A stretch of 64,000 nt of DNA from Nocardia aurantiaca (GCF_009708175.1 NZ_WMBB01000008.1:186001-250000), one strand, 5' to 3'; shown: positions 1-8,224, numbered from the stretch's first letter. Notes: generated by a model from the letters alone, not told the origin. Made by a program: numbers and translations.

Positions 1-167
1 GCGACCAGGCCGTTCAGGGCCGCGGTGAACATGTCCTGATTGGAGGCGTGGGCGTACTTGCCGTCGGAACGAGCGAACGGGATGCGGTTACCGCCGAGGA
101 TGGCAACCGGGCGGGCCTGCTTGGTGGTCTTGGCCGCGGCCTTCGCCGAACGGGCTTTGGTGGTCAC
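1..167 (-). CDS. fadA2: Acetyl-CoA C-acyltransferase (thiolase), N-terminal part only
   Basis: Only the first 55 codons are in the window; the gene runs off the left edge. It starts at GTG (167) and reads VTTKARSAKAAAKT..., a Lys/Ala-rich leader, followed by the typical thiolase opening VAILGGNRIPFARSDGKYA and NQDMFTAALNGLVA. Thiolases of this family cleave 3-ketoacyl-CoA to acetyl-CoA in the last step of beta-oxidation, or run in reverse. The gene diverges from fabG4 and shares a 171-bp promoter region holding a strong palindrome at 243-262. In M. tuberculosis fadA2 (Rv0243) also diverges from fabG4 (Rv0242c), which supports the assignment. The catalytic cysteine and histidine regions lie outside the window and cannot be checked. 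Confidence 0.85.
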   Translation of the reverse strand, partial: MTTKARSAKAAAKTTKQARPVAILGGNRIPFARSDGKYAHASNQDMFTAALNGLV

Positions 168-242
168 TCGAGTCTCCAGTGTCTCGTCGGTGGATTCCGG
201 CACGCGCATCCCCGCGGGGTGCACGTCAGTCGGTTTACATTA

Positions 243-262
243 AACTTACTCTGGAGTAAGTT
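243..262. promoter_or_regulatory. TetR-type operator in the fadA2/fabG4 divergent promoter
   Basis: A perfect palindrome has arms AACTTACTC and GAGTAAGTT separated by TG. It sits midway between the divergent starts of fadA2 (167) and fabG4 (339). A close relative of the same palindrome stands just upstream of the tetR gene at 5459-5478. This makes the neighbouring TetR protein the likely ligand-controlled repressor of both promoters. The sequence and symmetry are directly visible; binding is inferred. Confidence 0.75.
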
Positions 263-338
263 CATTTGTCGACACCGTACCCCGCATATGTGCGCAACAA
301 CGCTTCCAGCGGGCCGAGACAAGGAGAAGGTAGGAAAC

Positions 339-1697
339 GTGGCTGCCAGCAAGAGCAAGGGCGCTCCCAACCTTTACGGATCTTTCATTCACTCCGCTCC
401 CGGCGCGTTCCTGGCCAGCAAGCTCGGTCTGCCGCAGCCGGAGAACCTGCGTCGCTACCGCGCGGGCGAGCCCGCGCTCCCCGGTCCGGTGCTGCTGGGC
501 GGCAAGGGCCGCGTCGCCGACGCCGTGCGAAACCTGCTGGGCGACTACACCTTCGTGGATTCGGCCACCCCGGGCGTGAAGTTCGGCGCGCTGGTGTTCG
601 ATGCCACCGGCATCCGCACCATCGAGGAGCTGCAGCAGCTGTTCGAGTTCTTCCAGCCCGCCATGCGCAGCATCGCCGCCTCGGGCCGCGTGCTGGTCGT
701 CGGCACCACCCCCGAGCTCACCGATTCGGTCGACGCCCAGATCGCGCAGCGCGCGCTGGAGGGCTTCACCCGCTCGGTCGGCAAGGAGCTGCGGCGCGGC
801 GCGACCTGCAACCTGGTGTACCTGCACCCCGAAGCCGCCGCTGCCGCAACGGGTCTGGAGTCCACCCTGCGCTTCATCCTGTCCGGCAAGTCGGCGTTCG
901 TCGACGGCCAGGTCTTCCGGGTCGGCAAGGACGACTCGACCGCGCCGACCTCCTGGGACAAGCCGCTGGACGGCAAGGTCGCCGTGGTCACCGGCGCCGC
1001 CCGCGGCATCGGCGCGACCATCGCCGAGGTCTTCGCCCGCGACGGCGCCACCGTGATCGTGGCCGACATCCCGGCCGCCGGTGAGGCCCTGTCGGCGACC
1101 GCCAACAAGGTCGGCGCCACCGCCCTCGCCCTCGACGTCACCGCCCCCGACGCCGCCGAGAAGCTGGCCGCCTTCGCCACCGAACGCTTCGGCGGCATCG
1201 ACATCGTCGTCCACAACGCCGGCATCACCCGTGACAAGCTGCTCGCCAATATGGACGAGGGCCGCTGGAACTCGGTCATCAACGTGAACCTGGCCGCGCC
1301 GCACCGCATTACGGAGGGTTTGGTCGCCGCGGGTGCGCTGAAGTCCGGTGGCCGCGTCATCGACGTGTCCTCCATCGCCGGTATCGCCGGTAACCGCGGG
1401 CAGACCAACTACGGCGCCTCCAAGGCCGGCGTCATCGGCATGGTGAACGCCGAGGCCCCGAAGCTGGCCGAGAAGGGCATCACCATCAACGCGGTGGCCC
1501 CCGGCTTCATCGAGACCGCCATGACGGCCGCCATCCCGCTGGGCACCCGCGAGGCCGGCCGGCTGCTGTCCTCGCTGCTGCAGGGCGGTCAGACCGTGGA
1601 CGTCGCCGAGACCATCGCCTACTTCGCCTCCCCGGCCTCGAACGCGGTGTCCGGCAACATCATCCGCGTCTGCGGCCAGGCCCTGATCGGAGCGTGA
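339..1697 (+). CDS. fabG4: High-molecular-weight 3-oxoacyl-[acyl-carrier-protein] reductase FabG4
   Basis: This 452-residue SDR enzyme is predicted to reduce 3-oxoacyl-CoA or -ACP to the 3-hydroxy form using a nicotinamide cofactor. The length matches the HMW FabG4 family (about 454 residues) rather than ordinary 247-residue FabG. The first ~205 residues form a degenerate Rossmann/flavodoxin-like domain. The second half is a classical SDR with TGAARGIG near residue 216 and catalytic Ser, Tyr and Lys in VSSIAGIAG and NYGASKAG near residues 344-361. The GTG at 339 was chosen because AAGGAGAAGG precedes it and the family length fits; an open frame continues upstream to 48 but would cross the operator. 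htdX overlaps its stop by 4 nt, so the two are translationally coupled. Confidence 0.93.
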   Translation: MAASKSKGAPNLYGSFIHSAPGAFLASKLGLPQPENLRRYRAGEPALPGPVLLGGKGRVADAVRNLLGDYTFVDSATPGVKFGALVFDATGIRTIEELQQLFEFFQPAMRSIAASGRVLVVGTTPELTDSVDAQIAQRALEGFTRSVGKELRRGATCNLVYLHPEAAAAATGLESTLRFILSGKSAFVDGQVFRVGKDDSTAPTSWDKPLDGKVAVVTGAARGIGATIAEVFARDGATVIVADIPAAGEALSATANKVGATALALDVTAPDAAEKLAAFATERFGGIDIVVHNAGITRDKLLANMDEGRWNSVINVNLAAPHRITEGLVAAGALKSGGRVIDVSSIAGIAGNRGQTNYGASKAGVIGMVNAEAPKLAEKGITINAVAPGFIETAMTAAIPLGTREAGRLLSSLLQGGQTVDVAETIAYFASPASNAVSGNIIRVCGQALIGA

Positions 1698-2563
1698 TGA
1701 GGCAGACCGTCAACCTCACCGAGGTGCCCAAGAACAGCGGCCTGTTCGTCAAGGCCGCACTGGGCGCGCTGCCGGTGCCGGGTCTGTCGGCCCGCAAGCC
1801 CACCCTGCCGGACCGCAGCGTCCGTCTCGAGGGCTTCAAGGTCGATCCGGAGCACCTCGCCGCCTACTGCCGGGCCACCGGCCTGCGTTTCGGTGACGCG
1901 CTGCCGTTGACCTACCCGTTCGTGCTCAGCTTCCCGCTGGCCATGCAGCTGGTCGTCGCCCGCGACTTCCCGTTCGTGGCTGTGGGCGCGGTGCACGCGG
2001 AGAACGTCATCCAGCGCACGCGCGAGATCTCGGTGTCCGAGCCGCTGGACTTCGAGACCCACATCGAGAACCTGCGCGAGCACCCCAAGGGTCTGCTGGT
2101 GGACGCCGTCACCGAGGTCAGTGTGGGCCGCGAGCTGGTGTGGCGCCAGGTCACCACCTTCCTGCACCAGCAGCGCACCTCGCTGTCGGGCGGGCCCAAG
2201 CCGGAGCCCAAGCCGGAAGAGGTTCCGCCCCCGCCGCTGCGCGCGCTGCGGGTCGATCAGAAGATGATCAACCGCTACGCCGCCGCCTCCGGCGACCACA
2301 ATCCGATCCACACCTCGGCGCTGGGCGCCAAGGCCTTCGGCTTCCCGAAGCCGATCGCGCACGGCATGTGGTCGGCGGCGACCGTGCTCGGCGCACTCGA
2401 GGGCCGGATTCCCGACCAGGTCACCTACGCGGTGAAGTTCGGCAAGCCGATCTTCCTGCCGTCCACGGTGAACCTGTACGCGGACCGGGTGTCCGGTGGG
2501 TGGGACCTGTCCTTGAAACACCCGAAGAAGGGCTATCCGCACCTGACCGCTACGCTGCGCTGA
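1694..2563 (+). CDS. htdX: MaoC-family 3-hydroxyacyl-thioester dehydratase HtdX
   Basis: This 289-residue double hot-dog dehydratase would dehydrate 3-hydroxyacyl thioesters to the trans-2-enoyl form. The C-terminal half carries the hydratase signature AASGDHNPIHTS, with Asp and His as the catalytic pair, followed by IAHGMWSAATV, both typical of MaoC proteins. Length and operon position match M. tuberculosis HtdX (Rv0241c), which also follows fabG4. The start is GTG at 1694 or the adjacent ATG at 1697, within the GTGATGA overlap with the fabG4 stop. Together with FabG4 and the divergent thiolase it makes a reductase-dehydratase-thiolase set acting on C2 extension or removal. Confidence 0.9.
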   Translation: MMRQTVNLTEVPKNSGLFVKAALGALPVPGLSARKPTLPDRSVRLEGFKVDPEHLAAYCRATGLRFGDALPLTYPFVLSFPLAMQLVVARDFPFVAVGAVHAENVIQRTREISVSEPLDFETHIENLREHPKGLLVDAVTEVSVGRELVWRQVTTFLHQQRTSLSGGPKPEPKPEEVPPPPLRALRVDQKMINRYAAASGDHNPIHTSALGAKAFGFPKPIAHGMWSAATVLGALEGRIPDQVTYAVKFGKPIFLPSTVNLYADRVSGGWDLSLKHPKKGYPHLTATLR

Positions 2564-2672
2564 AACCTCGCCGCGCGGGTAGGGTCGAAAACCCGCAGTG
2601 CGAGGGAGTGTCGAGCCTGACACCCGAAGATTCGGGCGCGGCCGCCATCCGGCGGTCCGCCCGACGGGGGTG

Positions 2673-2751
2673 AAGAGCCGCACACTGTTTCGAATTCGGA
2701 TGTCGCCACGCAGGGGTTTCTACATCCGGCCCGAAACAGTGTGCGGCTCTT
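2673..2751. repeat. 20-bp perfect inverted repeat with structured spacer
   Basis: The left arm at 2673-2692 starts AAGAGCCGCACAC. The right arm at 2732-2751 is its exact reverse complement over 20 bp. The 39-bp spacer contains a second pair, CGGATGT and ACATCCG, so the whole 79 bp folds into one long bulged hairpin. It lies between the htdX stop and the convergent monooxygenase remnant. It could be a bidirectional terminator, but it is longer than needed for that and has no T-tract, so a small mobile or MITE-like remnant is also possible. Confidence 0.7.
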
Positions 2752-2767
2752 GTATTTCCGGAGCGGG

Positions 2768-3305
2768 TCAGGCGATGGGCGAGCGCATCGGCGCACTGCT
2801 GCCGTCCACCAGCAGCGTCAGCACGTCACCGAGCCAGTCCGGCGTCAGCCCGGAATCGGGACCGGCCGCGATGTGGTGATCCGGCCGGACCAGCAGGGCC
2901 TCGCCGGCGGCCAGCCCGGCATGCGTCGCGCAGTCGGCCGCCGGCAGGGCGTGCACGGCCAGGTCGATACCGGTGGCGCGCCGCGCCTGTGCGGCGGCCG
3001 TGCGCCACGTCCCGGCCTGACAGATCCAGCGACTCCGCGGTCCGCACCGACTCGCCGGTCCACGCCCCGCCGAACTTCCCCGCCCGCAACGCGCTCGCCG
3101 CCGCCAGGATCTGCGCCTCGACCCCGGCCTGCCGGTACATCTCACCGGTGCGGGTGTGCAGCCCCCGGGAACGCGGCAGCGGTGAGGCGGTCGCCCATCG
3201 CTCCACCAGAACATAAGGGACGCCGTGGTATTCGAGGAACAGTGCGGCGGACAATCCAACCAGACCGCCGCCGGCCACCAGGACCGGAACATGTGCCGTT
3301 GTCAT
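2768..3305 (-). pseudogene. FAD-dependent aromatic monooxygenase remnant (internally deleted, frameshifted)
   Basis: The 5' part (from ATG 3305) encodes an intact FAD-binding start, VLVAGGGLVGLSAALFLEYHG, then RSRGLHTRTGEMYRQAG. This is typical of PheA/TfdB-type flavoprotein hydroxylases. Near 2985-3015 the similarity jumps to another frame, which reads GIDLAVHALPAADCATH, LLVRPDHHIAAG and DWLGDVLTLLVDG. That is the usual C-terminal end of the same family. The normal proteins are about 500 residues; here only about 100 N-terminal and 65 C-terminal residues remain. The catalytic middle domain is missing and the two parts are out of frame. It cannot encode a working enzyme. Confidence 0.8.
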
Positions 3306-3397
3306 GCTCCCAGCGTGGGCACGACCGCTTGCACGCCCCTTGCACGGCGATCACACGACGCAACAGGGGCGGCCGTGCCGGTCTCGGCTCGCGACGT

Positions 3398-4714
3398 TCA
3401 GCAACTGCAATCGCATCCGCAGCAGTCACAGTCGCAGCAGTCGCCGTCGCAGCAATCGCAATCACACCCACCGCAATTGCAGTCGCAGCAGCCGTGGCCG
3501 TCGCAGCAGCCGCCACCGCCGCCCGCGGCGTGGTGATGGCCGCCGCCGCAGTTGCAGTTGCTACAGCAATCGCAGCAGTCGCAGTCGCAGCGATCGATCC
3601 ACGGCGCCTTGCGATCCCCGCTGCACGGACGGGTGTGCCACTTGAAACACGCGTAGCCGGTGCAGTACTGGGTGCCGATGATCCCCAGCCCCTCGAGCAG
3701 GTTCGGCCGCTGCATCGGCGGTCCTCCCGGCCCGGGCGGTACGAGTCCCGGCTGCGGCGTGAACGGCGCGCCCGGCTGCCAGGGCTGCTCGCCGCGCGGT
3801 GCCACCTCGGACGCCGCCGCGGAGTGGGTGCGGCAGGTGCGGATGGTGCAGGTGTGCGCGATGCCCGCGGCCCGGCCCAGCTTGCGGACCACGCCTCCCA
3901 GCGGGTCGAGCAGGATCCAGCGGACCGTGGCGGCGCGGTCCAGGGCGACGCGGGCGAGGGCCGCGCGCAGGAGTGAATTCGATTCGGCGACAAGGGCGTG
4001 TGCCTGTTCCAGGGTGGTTCCGGTGGCCGACAGCGGGTTGAAGTGACCCTGGGCGTTGTCCGCGTCGAGGTCTTCGATCGCGTCGGCCAGATGCGCGATA
4101 CGGCCGAGATGCCATCCCACCTCACGCAGGGCGTCGGCGTTCTCGGGCCGGTTCGCGAGAATCGCGGTGTGCGCGAACAATTCCGCCGCGCAGAGCTGGG
4201 TCGGCGCGGTCAGCTCGGTGAGGGTGCTCTCAGGTGAATTCTCCAGCCGCAGCTGCGATTCGATCGCGGCGATCAGCGGTTCGACGTCGAGGCCGAGGGG
4301 CTCGGCGGCGGCGCGCGCCCGGGTATGCCACCGCGTGGAGACGCGGGTGAGCGGGCGGCGCGCCAGGTGGTGGGCATCGCCGTCGTCGACATGGTCGCGA
4401 ATCTTGGCCGCGCCCAGCAGCAGTGAGGCGGTCGCGGCGAGGCGCACGCCGGGCGCGCCGGCGGCGACCACCTCGGCGCGGCGCATGCCGCGCAACGGGC
4501 AGGGGCCCGCGCCGGTGCGGGCGGACGGCTCGGATTGCTGTGCCTCGGTGAGTATTTCGAGGACGATGGCATCGGTATTGGTCGCTGCGCGGGCGAGCTG
4601 GCCGTGGCCGTCACGCAAACCCAGGCAGAGACCACACAGGTGGGTCTGCCAGGCCGACGGGTCGATACCGTGCCGTGCCGCACTGTGCGCGCACGGCTTC
4701 AGCAAGCCGAACAA
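3398..4714 (-). CDS. DUF5685-type protein with an extreme cysteine-rich C-terminal tail
   Basis: The function is unknown. The start FGLLKPCAHS...THLCGLCLGLRD, with a C-x2-C pair, is typical of the DUF5685 family. It continues as a helical domain to about residue 300 and a Pro/Gly linker (PGAPFTPQPGLVPPGPGG). The last ~63 residues contain 26 cysteines in CDC, CC and CNC patterns alternating with Asp and Gly, plus a GGGHHHAAGGGGG insert. TTG at 4714 was preferred because the family begins at FGLLKPC and a GAGAG sequence precedes it; ATG 4756 is an alternative. The family core may bind metal or an Fe-S centre through its CxxC motifs, and the tail looks like a metal-loading or disulfide-rich appendage; both ideas are inference. 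It is downstream of tetR on the same strand, 83 nt away. Confidence 0.8.
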   Translation of the reverse strand: MFGLLKPCAHSAARHGIDPSAWQTHLCGLCLGLRDGHGQLARAATNTDAIVLEILTEAQQSEPSARTGAGPCPLRGMRRAEVVAAGAPGVRLAATASLLLGAAKIRDHVDDGDAHHLARRPLTRVSTRWHTRARAAAEPLGLDVEPLIAAIESQLRLENSPESTLTELTAPTQLCAAELFAHTAILANRPENADALREVGWHLGRIAHLADAIEDLDADNAQGHFNPLSATGTTLEQAHALVAESNSLLRAALARVALDRAATVRWILLDPLGGVVRKLGRAAGIAHTCTIRTCRTHSAAASEVAPRGEQPWQPGAPFTPQPGLVPPGPGGPPMQRPNLLEGLGIIGTQYCTGYACFKWHTRPCSGDRKAPWIDRCDCDCCDCCSNCNCGGGHHHAAGGGGGCCDGHGCCDCNCGGCDCDCCDGDCCDCDCCGCDCSC

Positions 4715-4797
4715 CTCTCGTCCCCATCCCCGGCCATGCCGGCCGTCCTGCAACACGATCGCAGCGAACTGTGGCAGGCGATCGCGGTCGCGGCAAG

Positions 4798-5406
4798 TCA
4801 GACCTGTTCGGCCTTCTTCTTGTTGCCGGACAGACCACGCCAGGCCAGATCGTCGAGCAGGTCGACGGCCTCGGCCAGGTCGATCTGCCCGCTGGCGACC
4901 CGGTCGGCGATGGCCTCGCCCGCGCCGATCACGGCCACCGACACCACCTCGAAGTTGGTGCCCGGTTCGGCGTACTTGGCGCTGGATTCGAGCAGCTTGG
5001 CGGTGAGCTCGATGATCCGTTCGCGGCTGTTGGCGATCTCGGAGGCGAAGGGCTGCTGGCCCAGCGCCTGCCGGTAGAGGACCTGCCAGGACAGCCGGTT
5101 CTGATCCACATAGGACAGGAAGGCCTCGAGGCCCGCGCGCAGCTGCTCATGCGGGGTGAGCTTGGGGTTGCCGGCGACCGCGACCGCCTCGATGAACCGC
5201 ATGCTCTCGCGGTGGATGCAGGCCCGGAAGAGCTCGTCCTTGGATCCGTAGTAGAGGTACAGCATCGGCTTGGAGATCTTCGCCTCGGCGGCGATGGCGT
5301 CCATGGAGGTGTCGTGGTAACCCTTGCGCGAGAAGACCTCCACGGCGGCGTCGAGCATCTGCTGCTCGCGCACCGCGCGAGGAAGCCGTTTCGTTCCGCC
5401 TGCCAT
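4798..5406 (-). CDS. TetR-family transcriptional regulator (Rv0238-like), candidate beta-oxidation regulator
   Basis: The protein has 202 residues. The N-terminal TetR helix-turn-helix is clear: MLDAAVEVFSRKGYHDTSM then ISKPMLYLYYGSKDELF, residues ~17-65. The remainder is an all-helical ligand-binding domain. ATG 5406 is preceded by AGGAGAGTGA. Its own promoter carries the palindrome at 5459-5478, related to the one between fadA2 and fabG4, so autoregulation and control of those genes are likely. Position next to lpqI and fabG4/htdX matches Rv0238 in M. tuberculosis. The ligand is not known; an acyl-CoA would fit the genes. Confidence 0.9.
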   Translation of the reverse strand: MAGGTKRLPRAVREQQMLDAAVEVFSRKGYHDTSMDAIAAEAKISKPMLYLYYGSKDELFRACIHRESMRFIEAVAVAGNPKLTPHEQLRAGLEAFLSYVDQNRLSWQVLYRQALGQQPFASEIANSRERIIELTAKLLESSAKYAEPGTNFEVVSVAVIGAGEAIADRVASGQIDLAEAVDLLDDLAWRGLSGNKKKAEQV

Positions 5407-5458
5407 TCACTCTCCTAAGACCGGACGGCCGTCACCCTCGACGAGTGCCGACGTCCTT

Positions 5459-5478
5459 ATCTTACTCTATGGTAAGTT
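5459..5478. promoter_or_regulatory. TetR-type operator upstream of tetR
   Basis: Imperfect palindrome with core arms CTTAC and GTAAG around TCTATG. Read on the minus strand it is AACTTACC..GAGTAAG, matching the fadA2/fabG4 site in both half-sites. It lies 53 nt upstream of the tetR start, where an autoregulatory operator would be expected. Confidence 0.65.
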
Positions 5479-5534
5479 CCGCGAGCGCGAATTGCCGGTC
5501 ATTCGCCACTGCTCAGCAGCGTGATGACCGAGGG

Positions 5535-6704
5535 CTAGCAACGTGGCGCGGAGCCCTTGAACCTTGCCATGCGCAATACCGAGGCATCCACCTGGGCTCC
5601 CGGTAAGCGGCCACTGTTGACCGCCGCGACGAGCCGATCGAGCACCTTCGGCACCGCGTCCGTGGTGATCCACAGGGCGTTGTCGGCCCCCGCGACCAGG
5701 GCCGCTTCCACCGCGTCCTCGATGCTCATGCGATTGGTGATGGCCGCCATGCCGCCCAGATCGTCGGTGAAGATGACGCCGTCGAAGGGTGCTGCGCCGT
5801 AGCCGGTACCCTGCCGCAGCAGTGCCATGGCCTGCGGACTGATACTGGCCGGCACATTCGAAGTGGTGAGACCGGGTACATCCAGGTGCCCGACCATGAC
5901 TGCCGCGCCCGAATCGACCAGCTTCCGAAACGGCACCAGGTCCTTGTCCTGCATCTGATCCAGCGGCGGCGTGTGCACCGCGCCGGTGTGCGAGTCGCCG
6001 GAGCCGGAGCCGTGGCCCGGAAAGTGCTTCATGACGCTGCCCAACCCGGCGTCCTTGAAGGCCCGGATGAACGCGTCCGCGTACTGCACCACCACGTCCG
6101 GGTCGTCGGAGAAGGAGCGGTCGCCGATCACCGAGTCGTCGGGCTGGCTGCTGACGTCCACATCCGGCGCGAAATCCACGGTCACGCCCAGCGCCTTCAG
6201 CTTCTGCGCGCGGTCCAGGCTGAACGTGTAGAACTCGTCCGGGCTCATGGTCTGCGCGATCACCCGAGCCGAGGGCGCGACCCCGATCAGATCCTTGGCC
6301 CGCGAGACCCGCCCGCCCTCCTCGTCGATGGTCACCATGAGCGGTATCCGCGATGCCTTCCGGACCGCGTCCACCTGGTGCTGGGTCAGCATGGCCTTGT
6401 CGGTCCAGCTGCCGATGAAGATGCCGCCGATCTGCTCGGCGTTCACCACGTTCTCGGCGTCGGCCTCGCCGGTGACCCCGACGGTGAGCAGCTGCGCCAG
6501 CTTCTGCCGCAGGGTGAACTGCGCGAGGTAGCCGGCCGCGCAATCCTGTTGCGCCGGAGTCGTTGTCGACGGCGCGGCGGCGGTGCTGCTGCTCGGGGAT
6601 CCGCTGCTCGGCGGCGCGGATTCGGTGGACGAGTGCTGGCCGCTGGAACAGCCGGAGAGCACGAGGGCGGTCACCGCGATGACGATCCCCGGTACAAGGC
6701 GCAT
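5535..6704 (-). CDS. lpqI: Lipoprotein beta-N-acetylhexosaminidase, glycoside hydrolase family 3 (LpqI/NagZ type)
   Basis: This 389-residue GH3 enzyme removes N-acetylglucosamine from muropeptides in cell-wall recycling. ATG 6704 gives a lipoprotein signal MRLVPGIVIAVTALVLSGC, with LSGC as the lipobox, then a Ser/Thr/Pro-rich linker to about residue 50, so it is anchored outside the membrane. The NagZ signature KHFPGHGSGSGDSHTG is present, containing the His/Asp general acid pair, and the nucleophile Asp lies in GVIFTDDLGG. VTIDEEGGRV is the conserved substrate-binding segment. The neighbouring TetR gene matches the Rv0237-Rv0238 arrangement. The open frame extends upstream, but the signal peptide fixes the start. 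Confidence 0.93.
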   Translation of the reverse strand: MRLVPGIVIAVTALVLSGCSSGQHSSTESAPPSSGSPSSSTAAAPSTTTPAQQDCAAGYLAQFTLRQKLAQLLTVGVTGEADAENVVNAEQIGGIFIGSWTDKAMLTQHQVDAVRKASRIPLMVTIDEEGGRVSRAKDLIGVAPSARVIAQTMSPDEFYTFSLDRAQKLKALGVTVDFAPDVDVSSQPDDSVIGDRSFSDDPDVVVQYADAFIRAFKDAGLGSVMKHFPGHGSGSGDSHTGAVHTPPLDQMQDKDLVPFRKLVDSGAAVMVGHLDVPGLTTSNVPASISPQAMALLRQGTGYGAAPFDGVIFTDDLGGMAAITNRMSIEDAVEAALVAGADNALWITTDAVPKVLDRLVAAVNSGRLPGAQVDASVLRMARFKGSAPRC

Positions 6705-6867
6705 GCCTCCGACGGTAGCTCCCCGGCCTCCCCGAGCCTCGAGCGGCCCGCTGACAGCCGTTGCCGCCTTCACACCTGTGCCGGCGGTTGGGTTCCGCAC
6801 CGATTTCGGGCGCACCCGGCGAGTTACCCCGAACTCGCGAGACCAGTTGCCGCCCTTCATATCCCAC

Positions 6868-7896
6868 TCATTGGTTCGGCAATTCGTGATGCCCGCCGAA
6901 GGCCTGCCGCATGGCCGAGAGCACCTTGTCGGCGTAGAGGGATTCGCCGCGGGAGGCGAAGCGCTGGAACAGGGCCGCCGACAGCACGGGGGCGGGAACG
7001 CCCTCGTCGATCGCGGCGTCGAGGGTCCAGCGGCCCTCCCCGGAGTCGGAGACGCGGCCGCCGAAGGAGTCGAGGGTGGGATCGGCGTACAGCTCGGCGG
7101 CGGTGAGGTCGAGCAGCCAGGAGGCCACGACCGATCCGCGCCGCCACACCTCGGTCACCTCGGGGACGTCGATGTCGTATCGGTAGTAGTCGGGATGCTC
7201 GAGCGGGGTCACCTCGGCCGAGTGCTCGTCGGCCGCCTGATTGCCGATATCGGCCCTGTGCAGGATGTTGAGGCCCTCCGCGTAGGCGGCCATCGCGCCG
7301 TATTCGATCCCGTTGTGCACCATCTTCACGAAATGCCCCGCGCCGGCGGGGCCGCAGTGTAGATAGCCCTGCTCGGCGGTGGAGGGCTCACCGGTGCGAC
7401 CAGGAGTGCGTGGCGCGGCGTCCACGCCGGGCGCGATCGATTTCAGCAGCGGGTCCAGGTGGGCGACGGTATCGGTCTCGCCGCCGATCATCAGGCAGAA
7501 GCCGCGATCGAGCCCGAACACGCCGCCCGAGGTGCCGATGTCCACGTAGTGAATGCCCTTGGGCCGCAGCGCCTTCGCGCGTTCGATGTCCTCGTGATAG
7601 CGGCTGTTGCCGCCGTCGACGATGATGTCGCCGGGTTCCAGCAGCTCGGCCAGATTCTCGATCACCGCGCCGGTGGCGCCCGCGGGAATCATGACCCACA
7701 CCACCCGCGGTGAGGTGAGCATGGCCACGAATTTCGGGAGTTCGGTGCTGCCCTGGAAACTGTCGCCGAGCTCGGCGGACAGTTGGTCGATGTGCTCGGG
7801 GCGCCGTTCATAGCCGACCGCGGTATGTCCGTCACGCACGATCCGGCGCACGATATTGGCGCCCATCCGGCCGAGTCCGATCATTCCGAGCTGCAT
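6868..7896 (-). CDS. gnd: 6-phosphogluconate dehydrogenase, decarboxylating (short GndA/YqeC type)
   Basis: It oxidises and decarboxylates 6-phosphogluconate to ribulose 5-phosphate in the pentose phosphate pathway. The 342-residue length places it in the short class (about 300-340 residues, often NAD-dependent) rather than the 470-residue class. It starts MQLGMIGLGRMGANIVRR, a GxGxxG nucleotide site. It has DGGNSRYHEDIERA and the catalytic lysine block GPAGAGHFVKMVHNGIEYG, where Lys and the following HNGIEYG bind substrate. GAGGAG precedes ATG 7896; the longer open frame upstream lacks this site. The 5' leader holds two stem-loops (7983-8066). Confidence 0.92.
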   Translation of the reverse strand: MQLGMIGLGRMGANIVRRIVRDGHTAVGYERRPEHIDQLSAELGDSFQGSTELPKFVAMLTSPRVVWVMIPAGATGAVIENLAELLEPGDIIVDGGNSRYHEDIERAKALRPKGIHYVDIGTSGGVFGLDRGFCLMIGGETDTVAHLDPLLKSIAPGVDAAPRTPGRTGEPSTAEQGYLHCGPAGAGHFVKMVHNGIEYGAMAAYAEGLNILHRADIGNQAADEHSAEVTPLEHPDYYRYDIDVPEVTEVWRRGSVVASWLLDLTAAELYADPTLDSFGGRVSDSGEGRWTLDAAIDEGVPAPVLSAALFQRFASRGESLYADKVLSAMRQAFGGHHELPNQ

Positions 7897-7982
7897 GGGC
7901 TCATCTCCTCGAGTCGTACGGTCCCCGGTCCGTCCCGATTGTCCCAGCCGAGGGCCGTCGAATTTTTTTCCGATCGGATGGA

Positions 7983-8066
7983 AGGGCGTGTAACGCCCTG
8001 GAGTAGGTGTCGATAAAAGGGGTGGCTCCGTGCTGTTGCCAGACCCCCGACCCGGCAACCGCACGG
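7983..8066 (-). other. Two stem-loops in the gnd leader (candidate structured RNA)
   Basis: The 363 nt between gnd (7896) and fadE5 (8260) hold no gene. One perfect hairpin has AGGGCGT and ACGCCCT arms with a GTA loop (7983-7999). A larger one has CCGTGC-T-GTTGCC pairing with GGCAAC-C-GCACGG around a 13-nt loop (8028-8066). Both would lie in the 5' leader of gnd if transcription starts above 8066. No riboswitch class was recognised. A T7 run at 7966-7972 on the plus strand is not preceded by a convincing hairpin. Confidence 0.4.
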
Positions 8067-8181
8067 GGCTTTCCTTTGCCCTCCGATTATCGTCGCAGAA
8101 GATTTGCTGACGGCTGGGTAGGGCGGTTCGAAGCCGGTGAAGGCCGACGCACGCCAATTGCTGACCCGCGTTCCGGAGCAT

Positions 8182-8224
8182 GAACAGCACTGTGGCCCGG
8201 GGGTCCCGGGCCACAGTGCTGTTC
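8182..8224 (-). terminator. Strong hairpin terminator of fadE5
   Basis: 19-bp perfect stem (arm 8182-8200 beginning GAACAGCACTG, arm 8206-8224) with a 5-nt loop, 35 nt downstream of the fadE5 stop. There is no T-tract, which is common for actinobacterial terminators. Confidence 0.85.

Noticed and set aside
48..338. In-frame extension of fabG4 to position 48
   Set aside because: It would cross the fadA2 start and the operator. The length and ribosome site favour the GTG at 339.
246..1408. Long minus-strand frames opposite fabG4
   Set aside because: Gly/Val/Arg-rich shadows with no recognisable domains or ribosome sites.
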